A DNA stretch of 64,000 bases. It comes from Anoplolepis gracilipes (lineage: Eukaryota; Arthropoda; Insecta; Hymenoptera; Formicidae). A model generated the notes under the pieces. That model was given only the letters and a program-made list of their open reading frames with translations. It was not told the DNA's origin and searched no databases. Location: positions 62,001-126,000 of the forward strand of contig NC_132978.1 of NCBI RefSeq assembly GCF_047496725.1, in the 5' to 3' direction. Made by a program: the position numbers and the translations under genes. Below are positions 24,804 to 35,689 of this stretch, in pieces; within the stretch, counting starts at the first letter, position 1, and every line of letters starts with the position of its first letter.

Positions 24804-24913
24804 CTTTCTTCGCGTGCAATATGTCCGCTGGATCTGGTGGCAGAGATGAACAATGGCTCGGACTCAAACTAGATTGTATTGACGAAAAAGGGCTTCCCGC
24901 ACTCGATGGATAC
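24804..24913 (-). CDS. ey: Pax6/eyeless, exon D (Ser/Pro-rich linker)
   Basis: The acceptor ATTTTTAG|G and the perfect donor AAAG|GTAAGT bound 110 nt: one base, 36 codons, one base. The first base completes the Trp codon of exon C. The peptide begins YPSSAGSPFSSIQSSLSPSH and ends PPDPADILHAKK. It lies between the paired domain and the expected homeodomain. It is identified by phase, splice sites and position rather than by a strongly conserved motif. The consensus donor shows that the coding region continues to lower coordinates, but no homeodomain exon (FERTHYPDVFARERLA, VWFSNRRAKWRR) was recognised down to position 1. Confidence 0.85.
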
Positions 24914-25309
24914 CTAAAAATAATAATTTGCTCTTAACAAATGCGTATAACAAATGTAATTATACTATAAGAATTAATTTCATCTTATAAAAAGAAAAAA
25001 TTTATGCGCAACCTATAAAAAAAGAAACTTTGAAAACTTCAAATTAAATTAAATGACAAGCTTAAAATTTTGTTCCGTTTCGTTGCAAAGTCATCTCATT
25101 GTCAGTGCAATCATAATATATTATAATTTACTTTGTATAGTCGTCTCTGTTATCATTTGCAGACCGATTGTCTGCAGGTATCTTATTGTTATATTATATT
25201 TGAAGAGTTGAAGATTAAATAAAAAATTTAAAAATTTATTGCCTTTGATATACATATTCAGCAAAACATTTTTTTCTAAAAAAGTAATTATTTCTCATAC
25301 TTCTTTTTT

Positions 25310-25348
25310 ATAATAGAGATTGGAATAAAAAATTCCAATCTCTATTAT
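25310..25348. repeat. Perfect 17-bp inverted repeat with A5 loop
   Basis: ATAATAGAGATTGGAAT at 25310-25326 is followed by AAAAA and its exact reverse complement at 25332-25348. It lies in the 900-nt Pax6 intron between exons D and C, beside the foldback array at 25401-25690. Transcribed RNA would form a hairpin. Confidence 0.9.
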
Positions 25349-25400
25349 GTCACAATTTCGAGAAACGTAAAATTAAGAAAGTATTTTAACATATTATAAT

Positions 25401-25690
25401 AAACTATAAAATTAATATATAACACTATAACGAAGATAATAATTTCTTATAGATTTTTTATATACTCCCTTTTTTTCTAACACATCATAATATATGACGT
25501 GTTAGAAAAACAGGAGTCATATTTTATGACGTGTTAGAAAAAAAGGAGTATATAAAAAATCTATAGGAAATTATTATCTTCGTCATAATGTTATATATTG
25601 ATTTTATAGTTTTCATACATTCTAACACGTCATAACATATGACGTGTTGGAGAAAATGGAGTATATAAAAAAATCTAGAAGAAATTATCT
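25401..25690. repeat. Foldback array with TGACGTGTTAGAAAAA units, in a Pax6 intron
   Basis: An approximately 90-bp left arm (25401-25490) is nearly the reverse complement of about 25524-25611, with about six mismatches. The inner part of each arm carries TGACGTGTTAGAAAAA followed by GGAGTATATAAAAAATCTA. A further palindrome (TAACACGTCATA / TATGACGTGTTGG) and a partial direct copy with GGAGTATATAAAAAAATCTA follow at 25621-25680. No target duplication was identified. It is probably a foldback or MITE-type element or a nested pair of insertions. It occupies about a third of the intron between exons D and C. Confidence 0.85.
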
Positions 25691-25813
25691 TTTTTTATAT
25701 GTAAGTTAAATTATATTTCATAGTTAAATTACCTTCATAGAATATATATAATGCTTCTACATATAATGCTATTTACCAAGCACACCGAGTATATATTTGA
25801 ATTTTAGTTTTAC

Positions 25814-26004
25814 CAGGGATTGGGACGTGGCCAGCCGGTGGTCTGTCCGTTTAATAGCCTGAGTTTATCGTAAACGCTCTCCGCTGGACTGCCGGCACCG
25901 ACGCCAACCCCCACGGCGCCCACCCCTTGCTGTTGCTGCTGCTGCTGCTGCCTCTGTTCCTTCTGCGCGGCCAGATTTCTCAGTACCCTGTTGATCGAGG
26001 ACAC
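25814..26004 (-). CDS. ey: Pax6/eyeless, exon C (end of paired domain, polyQ/GV linker)
   Basis: The acceptor GGTTCCAG|GTG and the donor CCCTG|GTAAAA bound 191 nt: 63 codons plus two bases. It starts with VSSINRVLRNLAAQKEQ, the last helix of the paired domain. Next come a glutamine run (QRQQQQQQQQ, from a CAG/CAA tract) and a Gly/Val-rich segment (GVGAVGVGVGAG). It then has SVYDKLRLLNGQT, the conserved post-paired-domain motif of Pax6, and TGWPRPNPW with the Trp codon split across the intron. The polyQ tract is a microsatellite and may vary in length between individuals. Confidence 0.93.
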
Positions 26005-29000
26005 CTGGAACCCGAATACATTTACTGGTGTGTAAAACAGGTTAACCATACACTTCGCGGCATAATTAAATGAACGTGCAACCGTCATCTGCGTACTTAA
26101 TTCATTCGTGTATCGTGTATTTTGAGACGCTTCTTGTGAAAAAGAACGCAGTACAATTTTCACAGCGTTAGTAAATATAAAGGAATAAAAACAAAATAAG
26201 ATCTTTCTGTATTAGTTATTAGTGTATACAGTGAAATTATCAAGTGACTATACAAATTTTGAAAGATAAAGGTAAACGCAACTTTAAACTAAAATTCTAT
26301 TTAAAATCAAGTTTTGTCAAAGTTTTGCTAAACGAAAAATAAGGTTTTACTTGTGTTTTTCTGCTTAATTGAGATAAGATAATAATTTATTTTTAGTCAC
26401 TGGTAATATAAAATATCGTTATTCGTCAATGTTTTCGTCTTTGACTTGAAACAAAAATCTCAAAGAATCTCTGGAATCTATTAACGATGAGATTGTAACA
26501 GCTAGCACATCTTATTATATTATATAACTAAATTTAATCAATCTTATATATTTTCTGCTTTGCTTTATAATTGCATCTCTTTCTCTTTCGTTAACTAAAT
26601 TACTTTCTCTTTCTCTCTCATCCCAAAGTTTGAAATGGTAGGAAAATGTCGTAAAAAATTTCTCCCCCCCCCCTTTTTTCTTTTTTTCAAGGAACACCTT
26701 TAGAGGATTATCGAATGGTATTTCGCGTATCTTCCTCTCTTTCCTTCTTCGCGATATCGGATTTATTATAAACAAGAAATGCACGGCAAGTGATGAAGAT
26801 TCTCTCCCTAGGAGGAAGGGGGAGAGGAAGCGCTTCTGCCCGATGAAATGCGACGAGAGCGGTAATTAAAACGATGCGGTGAGCGGCTGCTGGCGCGGCA
26901 CGAGGGAGTTAATTACCTCCGCCTTCAATTATATCCGTCTCCGCGCCACTCCAAGGGGACTTGGCTTCTGCCGACGTAAGTACGCACTCGCGCACTCGCG
27001 CATTCGCGGAGCGCGAGTTTACGCTCTCTACGCGCCTACGTATTCGCATATACGTATACCGAACCTCGCGATCGCTCTCGAGTGCGACAACGCCACAGTC
27101 TATCGTGTTCGATATGAGAATTTCAACGGGAAATTTCCGAGAGAACAAATTTCCTATTACACGTGTATCACGAGATATCGACATATCATTTTGTGTTTAG
27201 GCTTTAATTTAAGCGTTAAAAAAATTAATTATATATCCATAGATTTACAAGCTTTTTGCTAAATAAGCTTTTTCATTCCATTATTTTTTAATTGATACTT
27301 ATTATTTAATTTGATATTTCAATTTTGTTCATTGATATAATTTTGAATTGAATTCGTACTTGTGTAATACAAAAATAAAATAATAAATCGGTTTCTGTTT
27401 ATTGGGTAACACATAGACAATCTATTTTGCGCGTGTGTATGTGATTACGAAAGCGATGAAATATCTACGGGCGCGAAAAATTTACGATGTCCTTTAGGAC
27501 GGATTTGTTCTTTTATTTTCGTATCTTTTATTTGTCTTCTTCTGCAGGCTGCCCGGTCGCTTCTGTCACTTACAGCTCGTATAAATCCCGACGAAGTCGT
27601 AAAAGAATTCTCACGAAACTAAGCGGTACGTCCTCCTGCTGCCGATAGTTTTGTAATTTATTCCTTTGCATTCTTATGTTATACTACGCACGTCGTGGCG
27701 ATCAACGCCGTATTAAAAGCGTTGTAAAATGTCAAACTTTTCAATTTGAACCTTTCGTGTCGTTAAAAGTATCAAGAGTTAATGGATTCACAAAAGTTCT
27801 TGCGATACAAAATTCATTTTAATGCACGTAGAATATAATATTTTACGGATAATAGTTGTAGCACAAAAGTGTAACAAATTGTTACACAGAATATCCTCCA
27901 ATTATTATTATTTTAATTAATTAGTTTGACTGATTTTTGATAAATCTCAAATAAAACTTTTTTTTTTTTTTATATTAAAAACCCGACAGTTTCATTAAAA
28001 AGACAAAAACTTAAAATTTCAATACAATAGAGATCTGACAAAAATTTTTCTGCAAAAAGCTTTAGAAATTTATATATATTTGGGAAAAATTTTAGTATTT
28101 CAGTAAATTTTCAGTTCTTTTGTTAGTTGGACATTTTCTTAAGTTTCCACGAGTTAAATTTTTTTTTCAAATTAAAAATTTTTAAAGGTTCTAAGAGAAA
28201 GTATAGGTTCATAAAAATTTCGTCGAAAAGTATTACGACTCAAGACAATTGTGAAATAAGAAAATTTTTAGGAATTTTTGTACGCAGATATAAAATTGAT
28301 ACCCCCGTCTATATTTTGAACTCCCGCTTTTTCGCTTAATAAAACCTCTTTTAAAAAGGATTAAGAATTTTTCTATATATATATATATTTTCCTTTAAAA
28401 AAAATGTTAAACTTTTAGCCATTATAAAACAAATGTAACATAAAAATAGGATGCTAACATTTTACAAAAATAAATCAGCCATTAATCTACTATCAATATT
28501 AAGATAAAAGGTTATCCAAAAAATGCAAAAAAATAAAGAAATCTTTTACATCTTTTTAATTATCCATTGCACGACGCTTATGTTTTTTTATTATACGTCG
28601 AATTAGAAGACAAGACGAGATAGACGGTCGCTAGCGAATACTGGTGACAGAACACCGGATCGGTCATAGGAGATATTCGTTCCCTGGGGTTTGTTAGACC
28701 CGGTGTCAGGGTTCCACGGCATTGAAACGAGCTGACATCTCGGACCCAACACCGGAGCAGGAGCAGGAGCAAGAGAGCGTCGTCCCCCTCGGCGCCCACG
28801 ACGGCCACCATCATCACACAACCGCACAATCTCGTCGTCTCTCCGCCGCTGACGCGAAAGAGACGTCACTGACACTCTCCCCTCGTCTTGTCTCCGACAT
28901 CCACGTCCGATGTCCAAAACATCCTCTCTCCTCGCTCCTTCGAAGATTCAAATGCCTTCCGTCAGCAAATTAACAATCTCCGTGACGTAAGAGAAGATCC

Positions 29001-30070
29001 GAATAGGATGACCGATAGATGACGAATTGACAATGAGATTGAAACGAGATTATACTCTATTTTCTATTTAATTATAAATTTCTGATCTTAAATTATATTG
29101 TTATATATTTCACGTGTATGCCTGATTTTTTTTACAAACAGAAAGTTATATAATAAAGTTGATTTTTATGCGATGACGTATGCTTTCAATCGGAATCTAT
29201 TGATAAGTATGTGACCAAAAATATTTATCATATTTATTGTAAAAAATACAATGTGAAATATTATATTTTATAAATAAATAAAAATATAAATAAAAATTAT
29301 TTCATATTGTATTTTTATATATAAAAATACAGAATAAAATAATACAATATTTTTTTGTATTTTTTACAATCAATGCGATAAACATTTTAAGAAAAATATC
29401 ACGTAAAGTGGAAAATAAAATGTTTTATTTTAATTTTACGCCAATTTTAATTTCAATAATAAGTTTGTTCCTATCAAATTTGTACCAATTCTTCTACTAT
29501 GTGTATGCATCTTATCGGTAGAAAAATTCATCAGGCGATCTTTTCAATTAGGCAAGTTGGTTCCTCGATGATTCCGCGCTAGTAAAGTTGGCCGATGTTA
29601 AAATCGATCCACAATGAAAAGTCATTGTCGTACACAAAGAAAGCACTTGGCGACAAAGCCAGAAACCCGACGAGCGACGGCTGCCTGTCAAGGGACAATC
29701 GGCGCCTCATGTGACATCGAGTGTCCGGACTGTTTGACCGTTTTTTGATTGACGTCAACCACAAATATCATGCTGGCTGCTTCTGAACCGTTGCGATATA
29801 TTTACGACGTGTGTCACCCCCGTTATTATTCGTGAAGATCGTTGTGCGTTGTAGAAATCGATACCACAATGGTCCCGCTTTTGTAGCGAGTCAGGCAGGC
29901 ACTTGCGAAACTTTGAGACACTTCCTTCTTGGACCGATCTCGAAGCCATAGAAAAGTTCTTTTAAACGCATAATCTATAAGCTACTCTACTTCTGAATTA
30001 AATTTTAATGACAAATTGTTTATTTTTAAAGCTGACTTTTATGAAACACGAAGAACTTATATATATATAG

Positions 30071-30100
<30 letters not shown>
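30071..30100 (+). repeat. A30 homopolymer
   Basis: Thirty A residues following TATATATATAG. No retroposed gene body is recognisable next to it. Confidence 0.9.
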
Positions 30101-30101
<1 letters not shown>

Positions 30102-32250
30102 ATTTATTAATATTATTTAAACATATTATTATTACTTATTAATAAAACATATTCTTTGGAGAGTTATTTATTAGTGGAAATTAATTCAGGGTATAATGAT
30201 CTAAACTGGTATCAAGATGGGATAGAAAATGAAAAACACATGGGCGAGAACTCGTGTTTTATTGGCTCATCGTCGACAATGGGATTCTCGACACATTTTT
30301 GCACGGTTATAGAGCCGGGCGATGTGATACGCGAATAGCATATAAAAGGAACGTAGATATTATCCTTCATCCTTGTGCGCACAAAGGCGGACACGCGGCG
30401 AGGGCTTAAAACGCGGCGCGAGAGGAAGAAGCCGGCATCGGATCGATGAAATTAGCATGAAGCGTGAAAAGCTCGAGGGTGGTCGATCTCTTAAAGAGGG
30501 TGCTGGATAGAGACGTCATAATATTGCTCTCACATGACATCACGGCGATAGTTGCCCGACGGGAAATCTCTTTCGCTACGAAAACCATGGTGTTTCGAGA
30601 AAACCATGTTTTAACGATCTATAAAGGAGTTATAAGAATCATTTTTGCATCTATTATACATCATTAATACTTTTCTTTCATACACATAATTCTTTATTGT
30701 ATACGCAAAAGTAAAGAGATTTAATCAACATATCAATCTGCTATAAAATTACCCTCTTTTCTATTTTCTTTAATTCGGAAAATATTCTACACTCGATTTT
30801 TAACTGCATATTCGCTAAAATTCATCACTTTTATTTGTATATTGCGTAAAATTGGATTTTTACATATTGGATGTTGTCGAAAGTAAAAGAGAATTTTTAA
30901 TCGCTGTCATGAGATATAGTATACGGACGACGCATAGCCTACACGCGTAATAGTGCGTGTACATATTATCTTTTAACGCGTAGGGATTCAACGCGCAGAG
31001 AATGCGGCTGCAATTTTTACGAGTGCTTATTCGCGGTAGTCGCGTATTTCCTGCCACGGCTCGTTCATATGTATGTATGATGAGACGAGGGTGTTAACCG
31101 TGAAGAGAGCGGAAGGAGAGAACACGAGGGTGCCACGACTTTCTCTTTTCCTCTCTATTCAGACTACTTCCGTTATCCTGGGGGTGCGTACGAGCCCGTC
31201 ATACAGCACGGCTTTATTATCGCGAAAACATCCTGGAAATAATAGCCGGACGATTCGACACGCGTAATCAGCAGCACTTCATAAAACTTATTCAAAAGTC
31301 AGGGGGCATACTCGGAGGAGATACAAAAGCAGTTGCAAATGCGTTAGTGTTAAATACTCAAGAAGGGATACAAACTCTTTGCTTTATTCTAAAGAAGGAA
31401 AAGAAACAAGAAAAATAATAAAAAATAAAATTTAGTGGATTTATAACCTTTACTTATATTAAAACAAAAGTTATGTAACAATGTTGATAAAAAATATTTA
31501 TAATTTCATTATTTCTTATATCTTCAGAAGATGCTTTTTAGCGAGAAATATAATTTTACGCCTGATTCTTTGTACGACAATACAAAAGTAAATCACATAT
31601 TCCCTTCTTGTATTTTCAAATACAATAAAAATAAATAAATAAATAAATACCAGCGTCATGTAATATTATACAAAGAAGAATATCGTGATGAATTAAAGCC
31701 GTGATAATCGGATTTTAATGACATGGATACGGGCAGCTATGGAATCTATGATCTTTCCATTGACACGGCGCGTTAATCGGGACTTACATTATTCGCATTT
31801 TATATCTCCACGCGTCCCGTGCGTGTATTTCGAACTGGGGATGTGAGGACACTTTGGCACGTGCTGCCTAGCGACATTCTGCTCGCACAGCAACCGCGCT
31901 CGTATAACTAACGTATGCACGAGTCGAAAGTGAGCAAAATACCATAACCTGTCATTAAGCCACCCTTGTCGATCGAGAGAATAAAAGTGGACGTGACGAC
32001 CTCTCGTACGAGCCTCGAAATTCACGGGTTTCATACGTTAAAATAATGACAGTATCGTATGCGTTACGTGTATGATCTCTTTCTCTCTCTGTTGTGGTTA
32101 CAGTTTGAAATAAATTTTTTTCTAATCGAAATGCTTGCTAATTCTTATAGATGTAATCTTTATTAAAAATAACAACATTCTTAACAAAATCTGATATAGT
32201 TCAAATCTTCATATATTAAAGAGACTATAAAATAATAAATTATATAATAT

Positions 32251-32282
32251 ATGTAATGGTATAATAAATTATACCATTACAT
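32251..32282. repeat. Perfect 15-bp palindrome with 2-nt loop
   Basis: ATGTAATGGTATAAT is followed by AA and its exact reverse complement. It lies in the 17.7-kb Pax6 intron in AT-rich DNA, next to a doubled AATTATTATAAAGTAA at about 32355-32388. Nothing else marks it as a transposon. Confidence 0.85.
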
Positions 32283-32845
32283 AAATACTGAAACTTATAA
32301 TATCTGAATAATATTGATACTTATAATATTGAAATAAAATACACTTATTTAATTATTATAAAGTAAGAAATTATTATAAAGTAAACTTCAAAATCTTCCC
32401 TCTTCTTTATTGGAATCGGTACTACGACTCAAGGTATGAAACGCGATGTCGAAAAGAAAGACACGCAATTTCTCGGCGATTATTCTCGCAATTATGATCG
32501 TGACCAATTCGGAGATCCAAAAAAGTGCAGTAACAGGCGCGCCACGCGGCCTCTGCCCGATACGGGGATTTCTAGTATAAATTTTGCACCCTCCGCAATA
32601 TATGGCACACGTTGTCGTGCAAAGAGTCACCGTCCCGGGTTGCGTGGGAAATTTTGTTGGGATCGGATCGGAGACGTAAAAAAAAAAAAAAAACTGCGAG
32701 AGAGGCGATCGTAGAGGCTGACGTCTCTATTATGCGCGTCTGTGACAGCCGTGCATTAACGGTACCCCAGTTAATTCGATCTGATAACTCGAAATATTCA
32801 TGTTGCACCTTCGCTCGTTGGGGCGAATAACAAATCAGACTATAT

Positions 32846-32956
<111 letters not shown>

Positions 32957-33174
32957 TACAAATACGACAGCCATGAAGATTGTAATCTCCGATGTTGTCT
33001 ATTTTTTATTTCATTTTATTTACTACTTTATGGAAATTTTATAAAAATTTGAAAATTGACAAAATATACTATATGTGATAACTCATATATCAAATTGTGT
33101 TGAGCAATTTTTAAATTTTCCGTAAAATAACAAAAAGATAGACGGCATCAGAGATATTATGGCTCTTTTTTTAC

Positions 33175-33200
33175 AAAAAAAAAAAAAAAAAAAAAAAAAA
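33175..33200 (+). repeat. A26 homopolymer
   Basis: Poly(A) run followed by CTGCAG. No retrogene identified upstream. Confidence 0.9.
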
Positions 33201-33526
33201 CTGCAGTCAGCGATAATTAAAGATAGTAAGTAAAATAGTTAAGATTAAAATTTTTTAATTAACAAAAGATGCAATTATTATTACCTCTTAAATCAAAAGT
33301 TTGAGACACAGCGGAATAGCATAACGTGCGAACAAGGCGCGAAAGTATCCGAGCCAATTCCCGACGACGGAGACGATTCTACCGGTGTATCGTTATCTCG
33401 CGAGCCATTATTCCAGGAGTTATCATAGTCGGTTTGATTTATCGTACGGACCACCAAGAAACTTAGTGCGGTTCTAGCCCCACGTCGTGGATCGTATCCT
33501 AGTAGTGTGGAATATTATCGGTACGA

Positions 33527-33537
33527 AGAGAGAGAAA

Positions 33538-33595
<58 letters not shown>

Positions 33596-33610
33596 GGGAG
33601 GGAGAGAGAA
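33527..33610 (+). repeat. (GA)n microsatellite, compound
   Basis: GA repeat with AAAG and GGGA variants. It is inverted relative to the CT tract at 32847-32953, about 570 bp away. Confidence 0.95.
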
Positions 33611-34107
33611 AAGAGAAGAGAATAATGAAACGTTGGGGAAAGATAAGAAATATTATGAAATGGATAAAAAATTAACTAAAAATACATATGATAAAAATTG
33701 AGATTGTAAATGGAATTATTTATGATTTTGTTGATATTTTTAATCAATTTTTATTCACATTTTCAATTCTGTCTCTCTAAAATTATTTTTAAGTAGAAAA
33801 TTATATTTAAAAATATATATAATTTTTTATCTCTTTCCACTTTATACTAATAAGAAAAATTATTTTGGTATAAATAACAAGTGTATTAGATTAATGTTTC
33901 AGATAGATTTTTTAAACTTTTGCTTTTCTGTTTAATGATTTTTTTTTGTGATCCATGTATCTAGAATTTTTTTGTATAATAAAAATCACAGTTATTAGAT
34001 GGTAAAAAAATTGTACGTGCTTATTAAAGAAAATTATGTATAATATTATTTTTCAAAAAATTATAATTGTTACATATCATGAAAGTTGCAGTATTGTATA
34101 AGGAAAA

Positions 34108-34110
<3 letters not shown>

Positions 34111-34144
<34 letters not shown>
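34111..34144 (+). repeat. (AT)n microsatellite
   Basis: 34 bp of AT repeat after an A7 run. Confidence 0.95.
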
Positions 34145-34146
<2 letters not shown>

Positions 34147-35656
34147 CCATTCTTATATAATAAAAATTATGATTATTACATGATAAAAATTACGAGATTA
34201 ATTGATATATTTTATTTAGTATAAATATTACAACAGAGAAGGTATGAAGAAAAGACTTATCGCTCGAACACGTGTTTTTAGTCGCGTGCGCATGAGTAGC
34301 GAGAGGATCTAGAGAGAGATTCAGGGGCGAGAGGAGTCGAATGGTCGCGCGCGCAAGCAAGATACAAATTACATTTAAATAGAAGTCGAGAGGAACGCGT
34401 GGTATTCGCAATTTAAACAGAAAGAGCCACGGGGAGAGTGAAATACAGACGGGAGAGAAAGAGAAGGAGGCATAGGGTGGCGAGTAGAGGCGATTTCAAA
34501 ATACAACGGTGGTGGCGGAAAAAGGACAGAGGGGAGAGAAAGAAGCACGGAGGAAGAAGACAGAAGGGAGGAGGGGGAAGAAGGGTGTCTGATGCCACGT
34601 ATAATCACAGCTTTTAATCTGGAACGGCTGAGGGTAGCGAGCTCTCGCTGATATAAGGGACTATCTCGAAGGCGGTGAAGAAGGGGTGGCGGTCACCGCC
34701 ATCGGTGGCGCTCGTCGTCCAAGAGGGGCACTCGGTATTTAGCAGCGCGCCGGGGGTTCCCTCGGATAGCACGGGGGTGGCGTGGACGCCACGCGTCGCA
34801 CCGTTATTGCCTGCTCTCGAGCGAGCACCACCAGCAGCAATCAATCCCCCAGTTCCTTCGGATTCTTGCGACGATGCACGACCGGCGGACGATGATTACT
34901 GAAGCGGACCGGGGGAAGGGAGAGAGAATGTTCCAGCTTTGCGCGGAGATTGCCACGTGTCCCATTTTGCCAACGTTTAACGAATCTGCCACGCGTATCG
35001 GTACCGATGAGCGTTTTAACGTAAAACTAATAAATTAAGGTAACGTACGAATGAGTTTTAAATTATTTTATACGGTATCTAGATGATTTCTAAGCGATTT
35101 CTTCCGAATTTTGTAAATCATAATCAACAAATCGATGTTTCTTGAGAAAATGGGAGATATTACAGGCTATGTATTTTGCAAATGCTTAACGAATCGGTTA
35201 CATGTTTCGGTACCGATTAAAGAACTGGTCCCAAACTGTCCGCACGAGCTTGACGATCAACGTGAAACGGAGAATGATCGATCAGATGGCCGGTCATATT
35301 TGGGAAGCACGGCGTAAAGAGATACAAGACGATGCAAAAGAACGATGAAGAGAAGAACGAAGAAATCTAATGATCTCTCTTTTTCTCTTTTCTCTTTCTC
35401 TTCTCGCGGGAATATCGAGATTGTCGGAGATGCGTGGATAGGAAAAAAAGGCAAGATTTGACGAGGAGGAACACGTACCAGTTTTGAAAAAAAGGGACTC
35501 AACCACGGAGAGAGATTTCAACGTCTGATAGTCGTCAGCCGGGAGGACAATCGAGACCGGAGAAGCCTGAAAGTCGATATTCTTCGGCCGCACATTCGTG
35601 GGCCGTGTACAGTTCACGTACACGAGCATATGGTTCGCGCGGATCAGCATGACAAC

Positions 35657-35689
<33 letters not shown>
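35657..35689 (+). repeat. (GACGAT)n hexanucleotide repeat
   Basis: Five and a half units. Translated on plus it is poly-Asp and on minus poly-(Val-Ile). The frames around it are open on both strands. Confidence 0.95.

Noticed and set aside
30041..30100. Poly(A) run as the tail of a retrotransposed gene
   Set aside because: No coding or RNA-gene body precedes it and no flanking duplication was seen; treated as a homopolymer.
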